Assembly (NCBI GenBank): GCA_035566015.1
Contig: DATMRS010000006.1
Location: forward strand, 62,001 to 126,000
Length of the DNA stretch: 64,000 bases
Reading direction: 5' to 3'
Source of the DNA: DATMRS01 sp035566015
Lineage (GTDB): Bacteria; Pseudomonadota; Alphaproteobacteria; Sphingomonadales; Sphingomonadaceae
The position numbers and the translations under genes are program-made. The notes beneath the pieces were generated by a model that was not told where the DNA came from, made no database searches, and saw only the letters and a list, made by a program, of their open reading frames with translations. This document shows positions 45,970-54,531 of this stretch, in pieces (the first letter of the stretch is position 1; the number at the start of each line of letters is the position of its first letter).

Positions 45970-46923
45970 TTACCCGGCTGCCGCCGTGCGGCGATATTCG
46001 CGCGGCGCTATGCCATATTGCTCATGGAAGCTGCGCGTGAAATGGGCCGAACTGTTGAAGCCCCATGAAAAGGCGATTTCGGTCAGCGTATGGCCGTTCC
46101 AGGCGGGATTGCGCATCTGCCGCGCGCACTCCTCCAACCGACGGCGCAGGATATAGGCCGAAACCCTCTCACCCGAGATTGAGAAGATCGTCCGCAGATA
46201 GCGCGGCGATAGGCGCAGCCCCTCCGCTACCGAACAGGGCCGCAGGTTCGGATCGCGCAGGTGCTCCTCGATGTAACGCACGATAGCTTTGCGCCGCTGC
46301 CACAATGTCGCGGACACGTCTCCCCCGCTCTCGAACCCCATCGTGTAGGACATCGAGATCATTTCGAGCAGGTGGCGCGCGACGCGGCCGCCATAGGTCG
46401 CGTCGATGCCCGTCTCCACCCGGCCGGTGAGCGACTGCACCATCGCCGCCACCGTATCGGTCAGGCCCACGGCGCGGCCCAGGTGCAGGCCGCAGAACTG
46501 CTCGGCGGCCGGCAGATATTCGCGCAAAGTAGTGGGCTCGACGCGCACCATGATCGTCACGGACGGATCGTCCGTCCGCCAATAATGCGGCAGCCCCGTG
46601 TCACACAGCACGAAGTCGCCTTCCTCCAGCCGCGCCTCATGCCCACAATGATAGAAAGTGGAACTGCCCTCGGCCTGCAAGAGGAAGGAATAGAGGCTTG
46701 GCGCATGGCGGACGATATCGGCCTGTGATCGTTCGATGCTGCAACCATCGACCCACAATTTAGCGAGCTTCACCGGCCCCAGCCTGCCGATGCGCAATTC
46801 GGCGTCGAATTGGCTCTGATTCCCCGGCGTGAAGCCGACGCGGCTCATGCGCTGCGCGTAAAGGGCGTTCCAGGCGTCCGTTCGGCCAACGGACGGCAAC
46901 CCGACGGTGCTAAACCTCTCCAT
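45970..46923 (-). CDS. AraC-family transcriptional regulator
   Basis: A 317-residue regulator with an N-terminal AraC-binding-like (cupin) ligand domain (YHCGHEARLEEGDFVLCDTG) and a C-terminal double helix-turn-helix (about residues 215-315; AEGLRLSPRYLRTIFSISGE and LTEIAFSWGFNSSAHFTRSF). The type is that of FeaR and related regulators of aromatic-compound use. It probably controls the amidohydrolase and tannase-like genes downstream and perhaps the divergent GST gene. Confidence 0.9.
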   Translation of the reverse strand: MERFSTVGLPSVGRTDAWNALYAQRMSRVGFTPGNQSQFDAELRIGRLGPVKLAKLWVDGCSIERSQADIVRHAPSLYSFLLQAEGSSTFYHCGHEARLEEGDFVLCDTGLPHYWRTDDPSVTIMVRVEPTTLREYLPAAEQFCGLHLGRAVGLTDTVAAMVQSLTGRVETGIDATYGGRVARHLLEMISMSYTMGFESGGDVSATLWQRRKAIVRYIEEHLRDPNLRPCSVAEGLRLSPRYLRTIFSISGERVSAYILRRRLEECARQMRNPAWNGHTLTEIAFSWGFNSSAHFTRSFHEQYGIAPREYRRTAAAG

Positions 46924-47270
46924 TGATCCCTCCCTTCCCGTTCGCGGCCCCGCCTCCGATTGCATCGGGTATATCGCCGTCAGCCGAAACCTATTCCTTT
47001 CACACCCTCATCGCTTGACGATTCCGGCACACCCAATTGCGCAAAACGGGAATATCCCTTCCATAACCCCACGGATTCGGCTCACTTCTATATCGATGGA
47101 CCGCGCCATGGATTCATGGCTTCCGCCGGAATGATGACGTGGAACATCGCAAGAGAACATCTTTATCCCATATAAACATGAATTTGTCAACTAAAAACAC
47201 CAAATAGGATAATTGCTCCTGTCCCGCCAACCCCTTACAACAGCCGCGACAACGGAATGGGGAGGCGGAG
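46924..47270. promoter_or_regulatory. Divergent promoter region, AraC gene / GST gene
   Basis: A 347-bp gene-free stretch, more AT-rich than its surroundings. The best plus-strand promoter is TTGTCA (47184-47189), 18 bp, GATAAT (47208-47213), which starts about 50 bp before the GST ATG. A GGGGAGGCGGAG ribosome binding site precedes that ATG. The TTGCGCAA palindrome lies at about 47038-47045, near the AraC gene side. No small gene was supported. Confidence 0.6.
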
Positions 47271-48252
47271 ATGGCGGGGTTGATCGAAGGGCGTTGGGTT
47301 GCCACCCTGCCGGCGGCGGAAGAGATAGAGGGCGGCCGCTTCGTCCGGTTGGACAGCGCCTTCCGCGATGCCGTTTCGCCCGATCCCGGCGCCGCCTTTC
47401 CCGCTGCGGCGGGCCGCTATCATCTGTGGGTCGCCTATAGCTGCCCGTGGGCGTCGCGAACGCTCGCCGTGCGCGCGCTCAAGGGGCTGGAGGACGTGAT
47501 CTCCATTTCAGTCGCCTCACCCGGCCTGGGTTCGGAGGGGTGGACCTATGCCGAAGGCCCCGTCAGCCCCGTCGAGGGCGGCTTCCCGCTCCACCGCCTC
47601 TATGCCGAGGCGGTGCCCAACTATACCGGCAAGGTGACGGTTCCTACCCTCTGGGATCGCCAGAGCCGCAGAATCGTGAACAATGAATCGTCGGAGATCA
47701 TCCGTATCCTCAACAGCGCGTTCGATGGCATCACCGGCAACCAGCTCGATCTTTATCCCGAGTCATTGCGCGCTGAGATCGATCGCTGGAACGCGCTGAT
47801 CTATCCGGCGGTCAACAACGGCGTCTATCGCGCCGGTTTCGCCACATCGCAGGCGGCCTATGACGAAGCGGTGCGCGAGCTGTTCGCCATGCTCGACACG
47901 CTCGACGCACATCTCGCCCGCCACCGCTATCTGGCGGGGGGACTATTGCACCGAGGCCGATTGGCGGCTGTTCGTCACGCTCGTCCGCTTCGACATCGCC
48001 TATCATGGTGCGTTCAAGTGCAACCTGCGCCGCATCGCCGACTATCCCGCGCTCGCTCCCTATCTCCGCGAATTGTATCAATGGCCCGGCATCGCCGCGA
48101 CGGTGAAGCTCGATCAGATCAAGGCGGGCTATTACAGCCTCGTCAACGTCAACCCCTCGCAGGTCGTGCCGATCGGCCCGCCTGTCGATCTCACCGGTCC
48201 CCATGATCGCGATCGCCTACCCGGCCGTGGCATCTGGCGACGGAATAACTGA
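47271..48252 (+). pseudogene. Glutathionyl-hydroquinone reductase-like GST, frameshifted
   Basis: A xi-class glutathione transferase of the YqjG/PcpF type. The catalytic cysteine is in CPWA (Cys58), with NNESSEIIRILN and a C-terminal helical domain. These enzymes reduce glutathionyl-hydroquinones formed during chlorophenol or other quinone metabolism. After residue about 222 the frame is broken: the run of six G at 47936-47941 should be five. Reading one base less restores GDYCTEADWRLFVTLVRFDI and the natural end at 48252. It is either a genuine pseudogene, a phase-variable gene or a sequencing error in the homopolymer. Confidence 0.85.
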
Positions 48253-48301
48253 CCCGCTGCCTGCGTAGCCGCCTTGGCGGAACCCGCCGCGTCGGCGCCG
48301 G

Positions 48302-49012
48302 TTGAGCAAAGGCCAACTTCCCGACTGGAACCTCTCCTTGTTCAAGCACTTGCTACGTCTCTGCATCGCGGTGCTGATTGCGACGCCAGCAATGGCGACG
48401 ACGCCGCGAGACATCCTGCTCGACGCGGCATTCCACGCTCGTGACAAAAGCGTCGCGCTCGCGCAGGTCGGGCGAGCTGAGGCGCAAGCCGACGCCCTTC
48501 TGGCGCGCACACCCGACGATCACGAAGCGGCACTGATGCAGGCGATGGCGACCGCCTATCGCGCAAAACTCCGCCACAGCCGGAGCGATGCGCTGGCGGC
48601 CCGCAAGATGTTCGACGCCCTCGCCCGCGATCCAAAAAATGCGGAGCTACAGGCGGCGGTCGGCGCGTGGCATATCGACGCGGTGACGGAGCTTGGCGGC
48701 TTCTTAGCCGGCGCGGTGCTGGGGGCGAAACGATCAGCAGGGCTGGCGGCAATCGATCGCGCCGTCGCTTTGGGCGGCGATCGGGCAATGTTCGCGGGTC
48801 TCGCCGCCCTCCTCCGCCTCTCAGTCGACGCGGAGGACGAAAAGGCCCGCGCGCTGGCGAAGATTGCCAGCCACGCGCCCGCGCCATCGGAAATGGACAG
48901 GCAGATGCGGCGCAGCGCGATCGCCATCCTCGTGCCTCTGCGTGCGGGAGATACTGAAGCCGCGCAGAAGCTGGCCCACCAGTCCTTGCCCTTCGGCCAG
49001 ATCCAGCGCTGA
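48302..49012 (+). CDS. Hypothetical secreted TPR-like protein
   Basis: A 236-residue protein with a probable signal peptide (LLRLCIAVLIATPAMATTP) and a helical, alanine-rich mature part with TPR-like repeats (ADALLARTPDDHEAALMQAM and MFDALARDPKNAELQAAVGA). No named family is recognised. The start is uncertain: the TTG at 48302 is used, but a TTG at 48338 just before the signal peptide is possible; neither has a good ribosome binding site. It lies 49 bp after the GST gene. Confidence 0.65.
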   Translation: MSKGQLPDWNLSLFKHLLRLCIAVLIATPAMATTPRDILLDAAFHARDKSVALAQVGRAEAQADALLARTPDDHEAALMQAMATAYRAKLRHSRSDALAARKMFDALARDPKNAELQAAVGAWHIDAVTELGGFLAGAVLGAKRSAGLAAIDRAVALGGDRAMFAGLAALLRLSVDAEDEKARALAKIASHAPAPSEMDRQMRRSAIAILVPLRAGDTEAAQKLAHQSLPFGQIQR

Positions 49013-49019
49013 GAGCCAG

Positions 49020-49727
49020 TCAGCGCGCATCGAGTTCGGGATAGTGGCGGAATATCCCATCGCCGAACGGCAGCCGCCGATCGCTCGCCAGATAGTCCTG
49101 CAACTCGGGCAGCGCTTCCACCCGGTCGTGCAGCGCGACGACTTCCTCGCATTCGCGTTCGATCGTCCGCATCCGCAGCGGAAAGGCGTAGCGTAGACCC
49201 TCGACCAGTTGGAACAACGACAGGTCCGCATAGGTCCAACGCTCGCCACCCGCCAGCCATTCTCCGCGCGCGTCGAGTATGCGGTCGAAATAGTCGAGAT
49301 ATTTCGGCATGCGCGCATCGCGAAACTCCTCCGCGCGTCGCGCTGCCTCGGGCTTCTGCTCCTCATAATAGAGGCCGGCGCCGATCGGATGATGCACGTC
49401 ATGCGCCTCCAGCACCATGTCGGCGATGGTGAGCTGAAGTTGCTGCACCCAATAGCGCCCCGCCCAGTCGGACGGCGCAAGGCCGTGCCGCTCGCCCAGG
49501 AAAGCGAGGATATTGGCGGTCTGCGCGATCGCCTGCCCTTCCGCCACCAGATAAGGCGGCGCAAACGGCGGATCGGTTTCGCGTCGCGCCATGTCGGCCA
49601 TCAGCGCTGCGTCGCCCTCCTCAGTCTCTCGCGCCCGCTCGCGATAGGGAATCCCACCCGCTTCGAGCGCGAGCCGGACGAACTCGCCCCGGCCGGGCAG
49701 TCCCGACCAATACCATAATTCATACAT
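49020..49727 (-). CDS. Glutathione S-transferase
   Basis: A 235-residue GST. The N-terminal thioredoxin fold starts YELWYWSGLPGRGEFVRLAL with a tyrosine/serine-type glutathione site, followed by ETDPPFAPPYLVAEGQAIAQ (the cis-Pro region) and a C-terminal helical domain with RWTYADLSLFQLVEGL. It resembles the sigma/mu-like group found in proteobacteria. Substrate is unknown. It lies convergent to the TPR-like gene and 9 bp before the OsmC gene on the same strand as that gene. Confidence 0.85.
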   Translation of the reverse strand: MYELWYWSGLPGRGEFVRLALEAGGIPYRERARETEEGDAALMADMARRETDPPFAPPYLVAEGQAIAQTANILAFLGERHGLAPSDWAGRYWVQQLQLTIADMVLEAHDVHHPIGAGLYYEEQKPEAARRAEEFRDARMPKYLDYFDRILDARGEWLAGGERWTYADLSLFQLVEGLRYAFPLRMRTIERECEEVVALHDRVEALPELQDYLASDRRLPFGDGIFRHYPELDAR

Positions 49728-49736
49728 GGTCGCGCC

Positions 49737-50165
49737 TCACACCAGCCGGGCATCAAGCGTGATGTCCGCCTTCAGCAATTTGGAAACGGGGCACCCGGCC
49801 TTTGCCTTGCTCGTCAAATCGCGGAACTGCGCCTCGTCAATGCCGGGGATCTTCGCCTCCAGTGTCAGGCGCGACGCGGTGATCGCGAAGCCACCCTCCT
49901 GCTGCTCGATCGTCACGACGGCGCTCGTGTCCATCCGCTCGGCCTTCAGATTCGCCTCGCCAAGGATCAGCGACAGCGCCATTGTGAAGCAGGCCGCATG
50001 CGCCGCGCCGATCAACTCTTCCGGGTTGCTGCCCTTCTGCCCTTCGAACCGGCTGGAAAAGCCGTAAGGATAGGAATCGAGCGCGCCGCTCTCGGTCGAA
50101 ATCGCGCCGCGTCCGTCCTTCAGCCCGCCGCTCCAACTTGCAGAGCCCTTGCGATCGATCTTCAT
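49737..50165 (-). CDS. osmC: OsmC family peroxiredoxin
   Basis: A 142-residue OsmC-type peroxiredoxin that reduces organic hydroperoxides. The two redox cysteines are Cys59 (AAHAACFTMALS) and Cys125 (KAGCPVSKLLKA). The arginine in the N-terminal GFSSRFEGQKGSNPEELI segment completes the site. A GAGGAGA sequence precedes the ATG. It is divergent from the flavocytochrome pair, with 126 bp between the genes. Confidence 0.9.
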   Translation of the reverse strand: MKIDRKGSASWSGGLKDGRGAISTESGALDSYPYGFSSRFEGQKGSNPEELIGAAHAACFTMALSLILGEANLKAERMDTSAVVTIEQQEGGFAITASRLTLEAKIPGIDEAQFRDLTSKAKAGCPVSKLLKADITLDARLV

Positions 50166-50268
50166 GGCTATCTCCTCGGGTACGGCGGGTCCTCCCCGCT
50201 CCCGAGGCGTAACGAGGCGAAGCCTGTTTATTTCCCTTCGGCGGTCGCACACCACGCTTGCCAGAATA

Positions 50269-50282
50269 GTAATATTTGTTAC
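50269..50282. promoter_or_regulatory. Inverted repeat GTAA-N6-TTAC in the OsmC/flavocytochrome gap
   Basis: GTAATATTTGTTAC lies 9 bp before the flavoprotein start. It is the only clear dyad in the 126-bp divergent promoter region. A regulator site is possible but no candidate protein is encoded next to it. Confidence 0.35.
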
Positions 50283-50291
50283 GGTTTGTCC

Positions 50292-51800
50292 GTGTCTTCC
50301 AAATCGCCTCTCGCCCATGTCGACGCCGCCACCTTCCAGCAGGCGCTGAAGGCGTTCGCCATGATCGTCGGGTCCGAACATCTGATCGACGACCCCGCCG
50401 ACCTCGCCAATTTCTCGCGTCCGCTGATGCCGGTCGATGAACAGTCGCACGCGCCCGGCGCGGTTGTCTCGCCCGCCTCGGTCGAGGAAGTGCGCGCCCT
50501 CCTCCGTGTCGCGGCCGAGCATCGCGTGCCGCTCTGGCCGGTCTCGACCGGGCGGAATTTCGGCTATGGATCGACGCGCGTCGCCGTCGCGGGCACCGTT
50601 CTGCTCGAGCTTCGACGGATGGACCGCATCCTCGATATCGATCCCGTGCTGTGTACCGCGCTGGTCGAGCCGGGCGTCACCTATCAGATGCTCGCCGATC
50701 GCATTGCGGCGGAGAAATTGCCGCTCTGGCTCGATTTCCCTGCTCCCGGGCCTCTCGTCGGCCCCACCGGCAACACGCTGGAGCGCGGCGGCGGCACCAC
50801 GCCTTATTTCGATCATTTCGGCCACAGCTGCGGGTTCGAAGTGGTGCTGGCGGATGGCACGGTGCTGCGGACGGGCATGGGCGGCGTACGGGGCACCAAG
50901 GCGTGGCAGGCCTATCGCTACGGCTTCGGTCCGACGCTGGACGGCATCTTCACCCAGTCCAATTTCGGTGTCGTCACCAAGATGGGCCTGTGGCTGATGC
51001 CCGCGCCCGAAGCGCACCGCACCTTCCTCGCCGCCTGGCCGAACGACGCCGATCTGGTCCGCGCGGTCGATGCGATTCGGCCACTTCGACTCGACGGGAC
51101 GATCGGCAATAACGGCACGATCGCAAATGACATATTGGTGCTGACCGGCGTCGCCAAACGCAGCAATCTGTTCGATGGCACGGGCGCAATCCCCGCCAAT
51201 ATCGCGCGCAAGGCTGCCGCCGCAAAGGGGCTGGGCGCGTGGAATTATCTCTACAGCATCTATGGCCGCGCCGATCGCGTTACGGCCGACACGGCGGTGG
51301 TGACTGGCGCGCTGGAGGCGGCGGGCGCCACGGTGATGCCTGACATTCCCGATCCGATGCAGATCGGCAAGCTCAGCCTCGAAACCTTCACCTTGTTCGA
51401 TTGGCGCGGTGGTGGCGGCCTCGCCTGGTTCTCGCCGGTCTGCACCTCGCGCGGTGACGAGGCAGCGGCACAGATGGCCGTGGCGCGGACGATCATGGAA
51501 GCGCACGGCATCGATTTCATGACCGGCGCAACGATGGACGGGCGCGAGATGCTGAACGTTATGCCGCTGGTCTTCGATCGCGGCGATCCGGCGGTAACGG
51601 AACAGGCGGATCGCTGCATGCGCGCGCTCTATGATGCCTTCGCTGCGAAGGGCTGGGGTTTCTACCGCGCCGGCATCGGCTATATGGACCGCGTAGCCGA
51701 AATCCATGGCGAAGCGCAGCGCGCGGTCAATCGCCGGCTGAAGCGCGCGCTCGATCCGCTCGGCATCATCGCGCCGGGCAAGTCGGGGATCGCGCTATGA
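50292..51800 (+). CDS. 4-cresol dehydrogenase-like flavoprotein (VAO/PCMH family)
   Basis: A 502-residue FAD enzyme of the vanillyl-alcohol oxidase/p-cresol methylhydroxylase family. The PP-loop FAD motif is STGRNFGYGSTRVA (residues 86-99) and the substrate-side motif GPTGNTLERGGGTTPYFDHF follows. A cytochrome c gene overlaps its stop by 4 bp, the arrangement of p-cresol methylhydroxylase and eugenol hydroxylase, where electrons pass from FAD to cytochrome c. It probably oxidises a 4-alkylphenol. The start codon is GTG at 50292; upstream signals are weak. Confidence 0.85.
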   Translation: MSSKSPLAHVDAATFQQALKAFAMIVGSEHLIDDPADLANFSRPLMPVDEQSHAPGAVVSPASVEEVRALLRVAAEHRVPLWPVSTGRNFGYGSTRVAVAGTVLLELRRMDRILDIDPVLCTALVEPGVTYQMLADRIAAEKLPLWLDFPAPGPLVGPTGNTLERGGGTTPYFDHFGHSCGFEVVLADGTVLRTGMGGVRGTKAWQAYRYGFGPTLDGIFTQSNFGVVTKMGLWLMPAPEAHRTFLAAWPNDADLVRAVDAIRPLRLDGTIGNNGTIANDILVLTGVAKRSNLFDGTGAIPANIARKAAAAKGLGAWNYLYSIYGRADRVTADTAVVTGALEAAGATVMPDIPDPMQIGKLSLETFTLFDWRGGGGLAWFSPVCTSRGDEAAAQMAVARTIMEAHGIDFMTGATMDGREMLNVMPLVFDRGDPAVTEQADRCMRALYDAFAAKGWGFYRAGIGYMDRVAEIHGEAQRAVNRRLKRALDPLGIIAPGKSGIAL

Positions 51801-52054
51801 TAGCCGCCCTCCTCCTCGCCGCCGCTGCGGCACCCCCTTCCGCGCCGCCACCCATCTGGCATGCCGCCTGCGCTTATTGCCACGAGAACAGCAAGGTAGG
51901 CCCGCCGCTTAACGGTCCCTACGATCCCGCCGCGTTACGGGCGATCATCCGCTCGGGCGTCGACGCGATGCCGCCCTTTCACCCCAGCGAGCTTTCCGAC
52001 GAGGAGATAGACGCGCTCGCGCAATGGCTGGCGGCGAGGCCTGCCGCGCGCTAG
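51797..52054 (+). CDS. Small cytochrome c (partner of the flavoprotein)
   Basis: An 85-residue class I cytochrome c. A short hydrophobic signal (residues 1-15) precedes the heme motif CAYCH (residues 25-29) and a probable axial Met58 (DAMPPF). It is about 15-20 residues shorter than the usual p-cresol methylhydroxylase cytochrome subunit. Translational coupling with the flavoprotein gene (4-bp overlap) makes it the likely electron acceptor. The mature protein would reside in the periplasm, while the flavoprotein has no obvious signal peptide; in known relatives the flavoprotein is exported with its partner. Confidence 0.85.
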   Translation: MIAALLLAAAAAPPSAPPPIWHAACAYCHENSKVGPPLNGPYDPAALRAIIRSGVDAMPPFHPSELSDEEIDALAQWLAARPAAR

Positions 52055-52064
52055 AGAGGCGCGC

Positions 52065-53057
52065 ATGTCCCAAGCCTTTTTCCCCGCCGTCCGCATGCGC
52101 CGCGCGCGCGTATCGGGCTGGAGCCGCGCGCTCGTCGCCGAGAATGTCCTCACCCCGTCCGATCTCATCTGGCCCCTGTTCGTGACGAGCGGTGAGGCGG
52201 TGGAGGAGCCGGTCGCCTCGCTGCCCGGCGTGTCGAGATGGTCGGTCGACAGGCTGATCGATCGAGCCCGCGAGGCGCGCGACCTTCGCATACCCTGCAT
52301 CGCCCTCTTCCCGAACACGCCGCCTTCACTAAGGACCGAGGACGGGCGCGAGGCGCTCAATCCCGACAATCTGATGTGCCGGGCCATCCGCGCGGTGAAG
52401 GATGCGGTGCCCGAAATCGGCATCCTCACCGACGTTGCGCTCGACCCCTATACTGCGCACGGCCATGACGGGTTGGTCGACGCAGCGGGTTATGTGCTGA
52501 ACGACGAGACGAGCGCGCTGCTGGTTGAGCAGGCGCTGGTCCAGGCCAATGCGGGAGCGGACATCGTCGCGCCGTCGGACATGATGGACGGGCGCGTCGC
52601 CGCGATCCGCGCGATGCTGGAGCGCGAGGGCCATCGCAACGTCCAGATCATGGCCTATTCCGCGAAATATGCGAGCGCCTTCTACGGCCCGTTTCGCGAC
52701 GCGGTCGGCAGTCGCGGGCTGCTGAAGGGCGACAAACGCGGCTATCAGATGGACTTCGCCAATGCCGAGGAGGCGCTGCGCGAGGTAGCGCTCGATCTCG
52801 CCGAGGGGGCAGATAGCGTGATGGTGAAGCCCGGACTGCCCTATCTTGATATCGTCCGCCGCGTGAAGGAGCGGTTCGAGGTGCCCGTCTTCGCTTATCA
52901 GGTGTCGGGCGAATATGCGATGATCGAGACGATGGTGGCCGCCGGCGGCGGCGATCGCGACGCGCTGGTCCTCGAAACGCTGATGGCGTTCAAGCGCGCC
53001 GGCTGCTCGGGCGTCCTCACCTATCATGCCGCCCATGCGGCGCGCCTGCTGGGCTGA
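52065..53057 (+). CDS. hemB: Delta-aminolevulinic acid dehydratase (porphobilinogen synthase)
   Basis: A 330-residue enzyme that joins two 5-aminolevulinate molecules to porphobilinogen in heme synthesis. The Schiff-base lysines are in AYSAKYASAFYGPFR and SVMVKPGLPYLDI. The QMDFAN segment contains substrate-binding residues. The cysteine-rich zinc site of the animal enzymes is replaced by an aspartate-type site (ILTDVALDPYTAHGHDG), so magnesium dependence is likely. It starts 10 bp after the cytochrome c gene and may share the transcript. Confidence 0.96.
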   Translation: MSQAFFPAVRMRRARVSGWSRALVAENVLTPSDLIWPLFVTSGEAVEEPVASLPGVSRWSVDRLIDRAREARDLRIPCIALFPNTPPSLRTEDGREALNPDNLMCRAIRAVKDAVPEIGILTDVALDPYTAHGHDGLVDAAGYVLNDETSALLVEQALVQANAGADIVAPSDMMDGRVAAIRAMLEREGHRNVQIMAYSAKYASAFYGPFRDAVGSRGLLKGDKRGYQMDFANAEEALREVALDLAEGADSVMVKPGLPYLDIVRRVKERFEVPVFAYQVSGEYAMIETMVAAGGGDRDALVLETLMAFKRAGCSGVLTYHAAHAARLLG

Positions 53058-53064
53058 GCGGCGC

Positions 53065-53592
53065 ATGGCCCATTGCTATCCGTTCGCCGGACACCGGCCC
53101 GATATCGCAGGCGCAGCCTTCGTGGCGCCCGGCGCGCGCCTGATCGGCCGCGTGACGCTCGGCAAGGAAGCGAGCGTCTGGTACAATTGCGTGTTGCGCG
53201 GCGACGATGAGCCGATCAGCGTCGGCGCGCGCACCAACATTCAGGACGGGGCCGTCGTCCATGTCACCGCGGGCCATTACGCCACCGAGATCGGCGCCGA
53301 TTGCCTGATCGGCCATCTCGCGATGCTCCATGGCTGCAAGTTGCACGACCGCAGCTTCGTGGGCCTGGGCGCGATCGTGATGGACGGATGCGAGATCGAA
53401 TCGGACGGCATGCTCGCCGCCGGCGCGATGCTGACGCCGGGCAAGCGGCTTGGTGCGGGACAGCTCTGGACGGGGCGGCCCGCGCGCTACGTCCGCGATC
53501 TCAGCGAGGCCGAGATGGCGGGCCACCGCGCCGCAGTGGCTGATTATGTCGAGCGCGCCCGCGCCCACGCGGCGGCCCTTAAGCAGGCCTGA
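53065..53592 (+). CDS. Gamma-class carbonic anhydrase-like protein
   Basis: A 175-residue left-handed beta-helix protein. Hexapeptide repeats run through the whole chain, and three histidine ligands (His66, His84, His89) in VHVTAGHY and LIGHLAMLHG match the metal site of gamma-carbonic anhydrases. Many relatives lack the catalytic loop of Cam and some are assembly factors, so activity is not certain. The ATG follows hemB by 7 bp. The 3' end overlaps the convergent lipoprotein gene by 14 bp. Confidence 0.88.
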   Translation: MAHCYPFAGHRPDIAGAAFVAPGARLIGRVTLGKEASVWYNCVLRGDDEPISVGARTNIQDGAVVHVTAGHYATEIGADCLIGHLAMLHGCKLHDRSFVGLGAIVMDGCEIESDGMLAAGAMLTPGKRLGAGQLWTGRPARYVRDLSEAEMAGHRAAVADYVERARAHAAALKQA

Positions 53593-54115
53593 GCGCGCCC
53601 GTCAGTTCGGCATAGGCGGTCGCCTGCGCCTTCTGGATTTCCGCCGTCCGCGTCCATGCCGCTTCGATCCGGCTCGTGTCGATCGCAGGGTGGCGCTGAG
53701 CGGCTTCGATACGCAACCGGTCGAGCGAGGCCAGGGCAGTCTGCGCGGGGCCACGCAGTTCTTCGAGCCGACTGATCGACTGCTGCGCTATCACCCAAAG
53801 CTCCTCACCCGGCGCGATTCCCTTCGCCGCCGCTACCTTGGTCCGCGTTTCGGCCAGCTGCGCCTCGAACGGCGCCACCGAGGCCTCGGCCGCCGCCAGT
53901 TCGCGCGCGGCCGTGGCATCCAGCTCCGAATCAATTACCCCGCTCCTCGGTTCGGCCGCAGGTGATTCGGGGGTGACATCGCCGATCGCGATCTTTTCGA
54001 TCGGCCTCGGCGCGAGCGAGGGAAAAGCCCCTTCGTCCTGCGCACAGCCCGCGAGGCTTGCGCAAAATAGCGGGATCAGCAGGAGGCGGCGTGCGAAAGG
54101 CGGGCTGCAAGGCAT
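53579..54115 (-). CDS. Hypothetical lipoprotein
   Basis: A 178-residue lipoprotein with a signal ending in the lipobox LAGC. The mature part is almost entirely helical and rich in Ala, Glu and Arg, with coiled-coil character (AARELAAAEASVAPFEAQLA and EELRGPAQTALASLDRLR). No family recognised. It lies 80 bp from the tRNA gene, on the opposite strand. Confidence 0.6.
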   Translation of the reverse strand: MPCSPPFARRLLLIPLFCASLAGCAQDEGAFPSLAPRPIEKIAIGDVTPESPAAEPRSGVIDSELDATAARELAAAEASVAPFEAQLAETRTKVAAAKGIAPGEELWVIAQQSISRLEELRGPAQTALASLDRLRIEAAQRHPAIDTSRIEAAWTRTAEIQKAQATAYAELTGALRPA

Positions 54116-54195
54116 GATTTTCTCTAGGCGGCACCCCCTTTCTCCGCAACGGGCTTGCGTACCACGCAACCTCCGATTATGTGCGGCGCTCCAAC

Positions 54196-54272
54196 GCGCC
54201 CGTAGCTCAGCTGGATAGAGCATCAGACTACGAATCTGAGGGTCGGACGTTCGAATCGTTCCGGGCGCGCCA
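54196..54272 (+). tRNA. tRNA-Arg (anticodon ACG)
   Basis: A complete 77-nt cloverleaf. The acceptor stem is GCGCCCG / CGGGCGC, the D arm GCTC-AGCTGGATA-GAGC, the anticodon stem TCAGA / TCTGA around CTACGAA (anticodon ACG), and the T arm GGACG-TTCGAAT-CGTTC. The discriminator base is G and the CCA end is encoded. The ACG anticodon reads CGN arginine codons after A34-to-inosine editing by TadA. Confidence 0.96.
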
Positions 54273-54310
54273 AAACTTCCCTAGGAAGCGCGGCCTTCAA
54301 AGGCTGTAAG

Positions 54311-54335
54311 GACCCGCCCGAGTGGCGGGTCTTTT
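54311..54335 (+). terminator. Terminator after tRNA-Arg
   Basis: An 8-bp stem GACCCGCC / GGCGGGTC with a 5-nt loop followed by TTTT, 39 bp downstream of the tRNA. Confidence 0.75.
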
Positions 54336-54531
54336 CGCAGAACCAATCAGGCGCCATGCGGGTACGAAAAGGCCTGCCAGCATCATTTTCGACCAGCCCT
54401 GCGATCGACAATCTTAGACCTCGAAAAAGGCGATTCGTCTCATTTTGATGCTTCGCCAAACAATCGCGCCAGTCCTTGCAGCCCCACGGAGAAGGCTGAC
54501 GGGCGACGTGACGCAACTTAATCTTTGCGGA
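54336..54531. other. Intergenic stretch after tRNA-Arg
   Basis: About 195 bp with no supported gene. tRNA 3' ends are frequent integration sites, but no repeat of the tRNA end and no integrase is seen here. Confidence 0.4.

Noticed and set aside
54196..54531. Integration site at the tRNA-Arg gene
   Set aside because: No integrase, no direct repeat of the tRNA 3' end and no change in gene content to the right that would mark an island.
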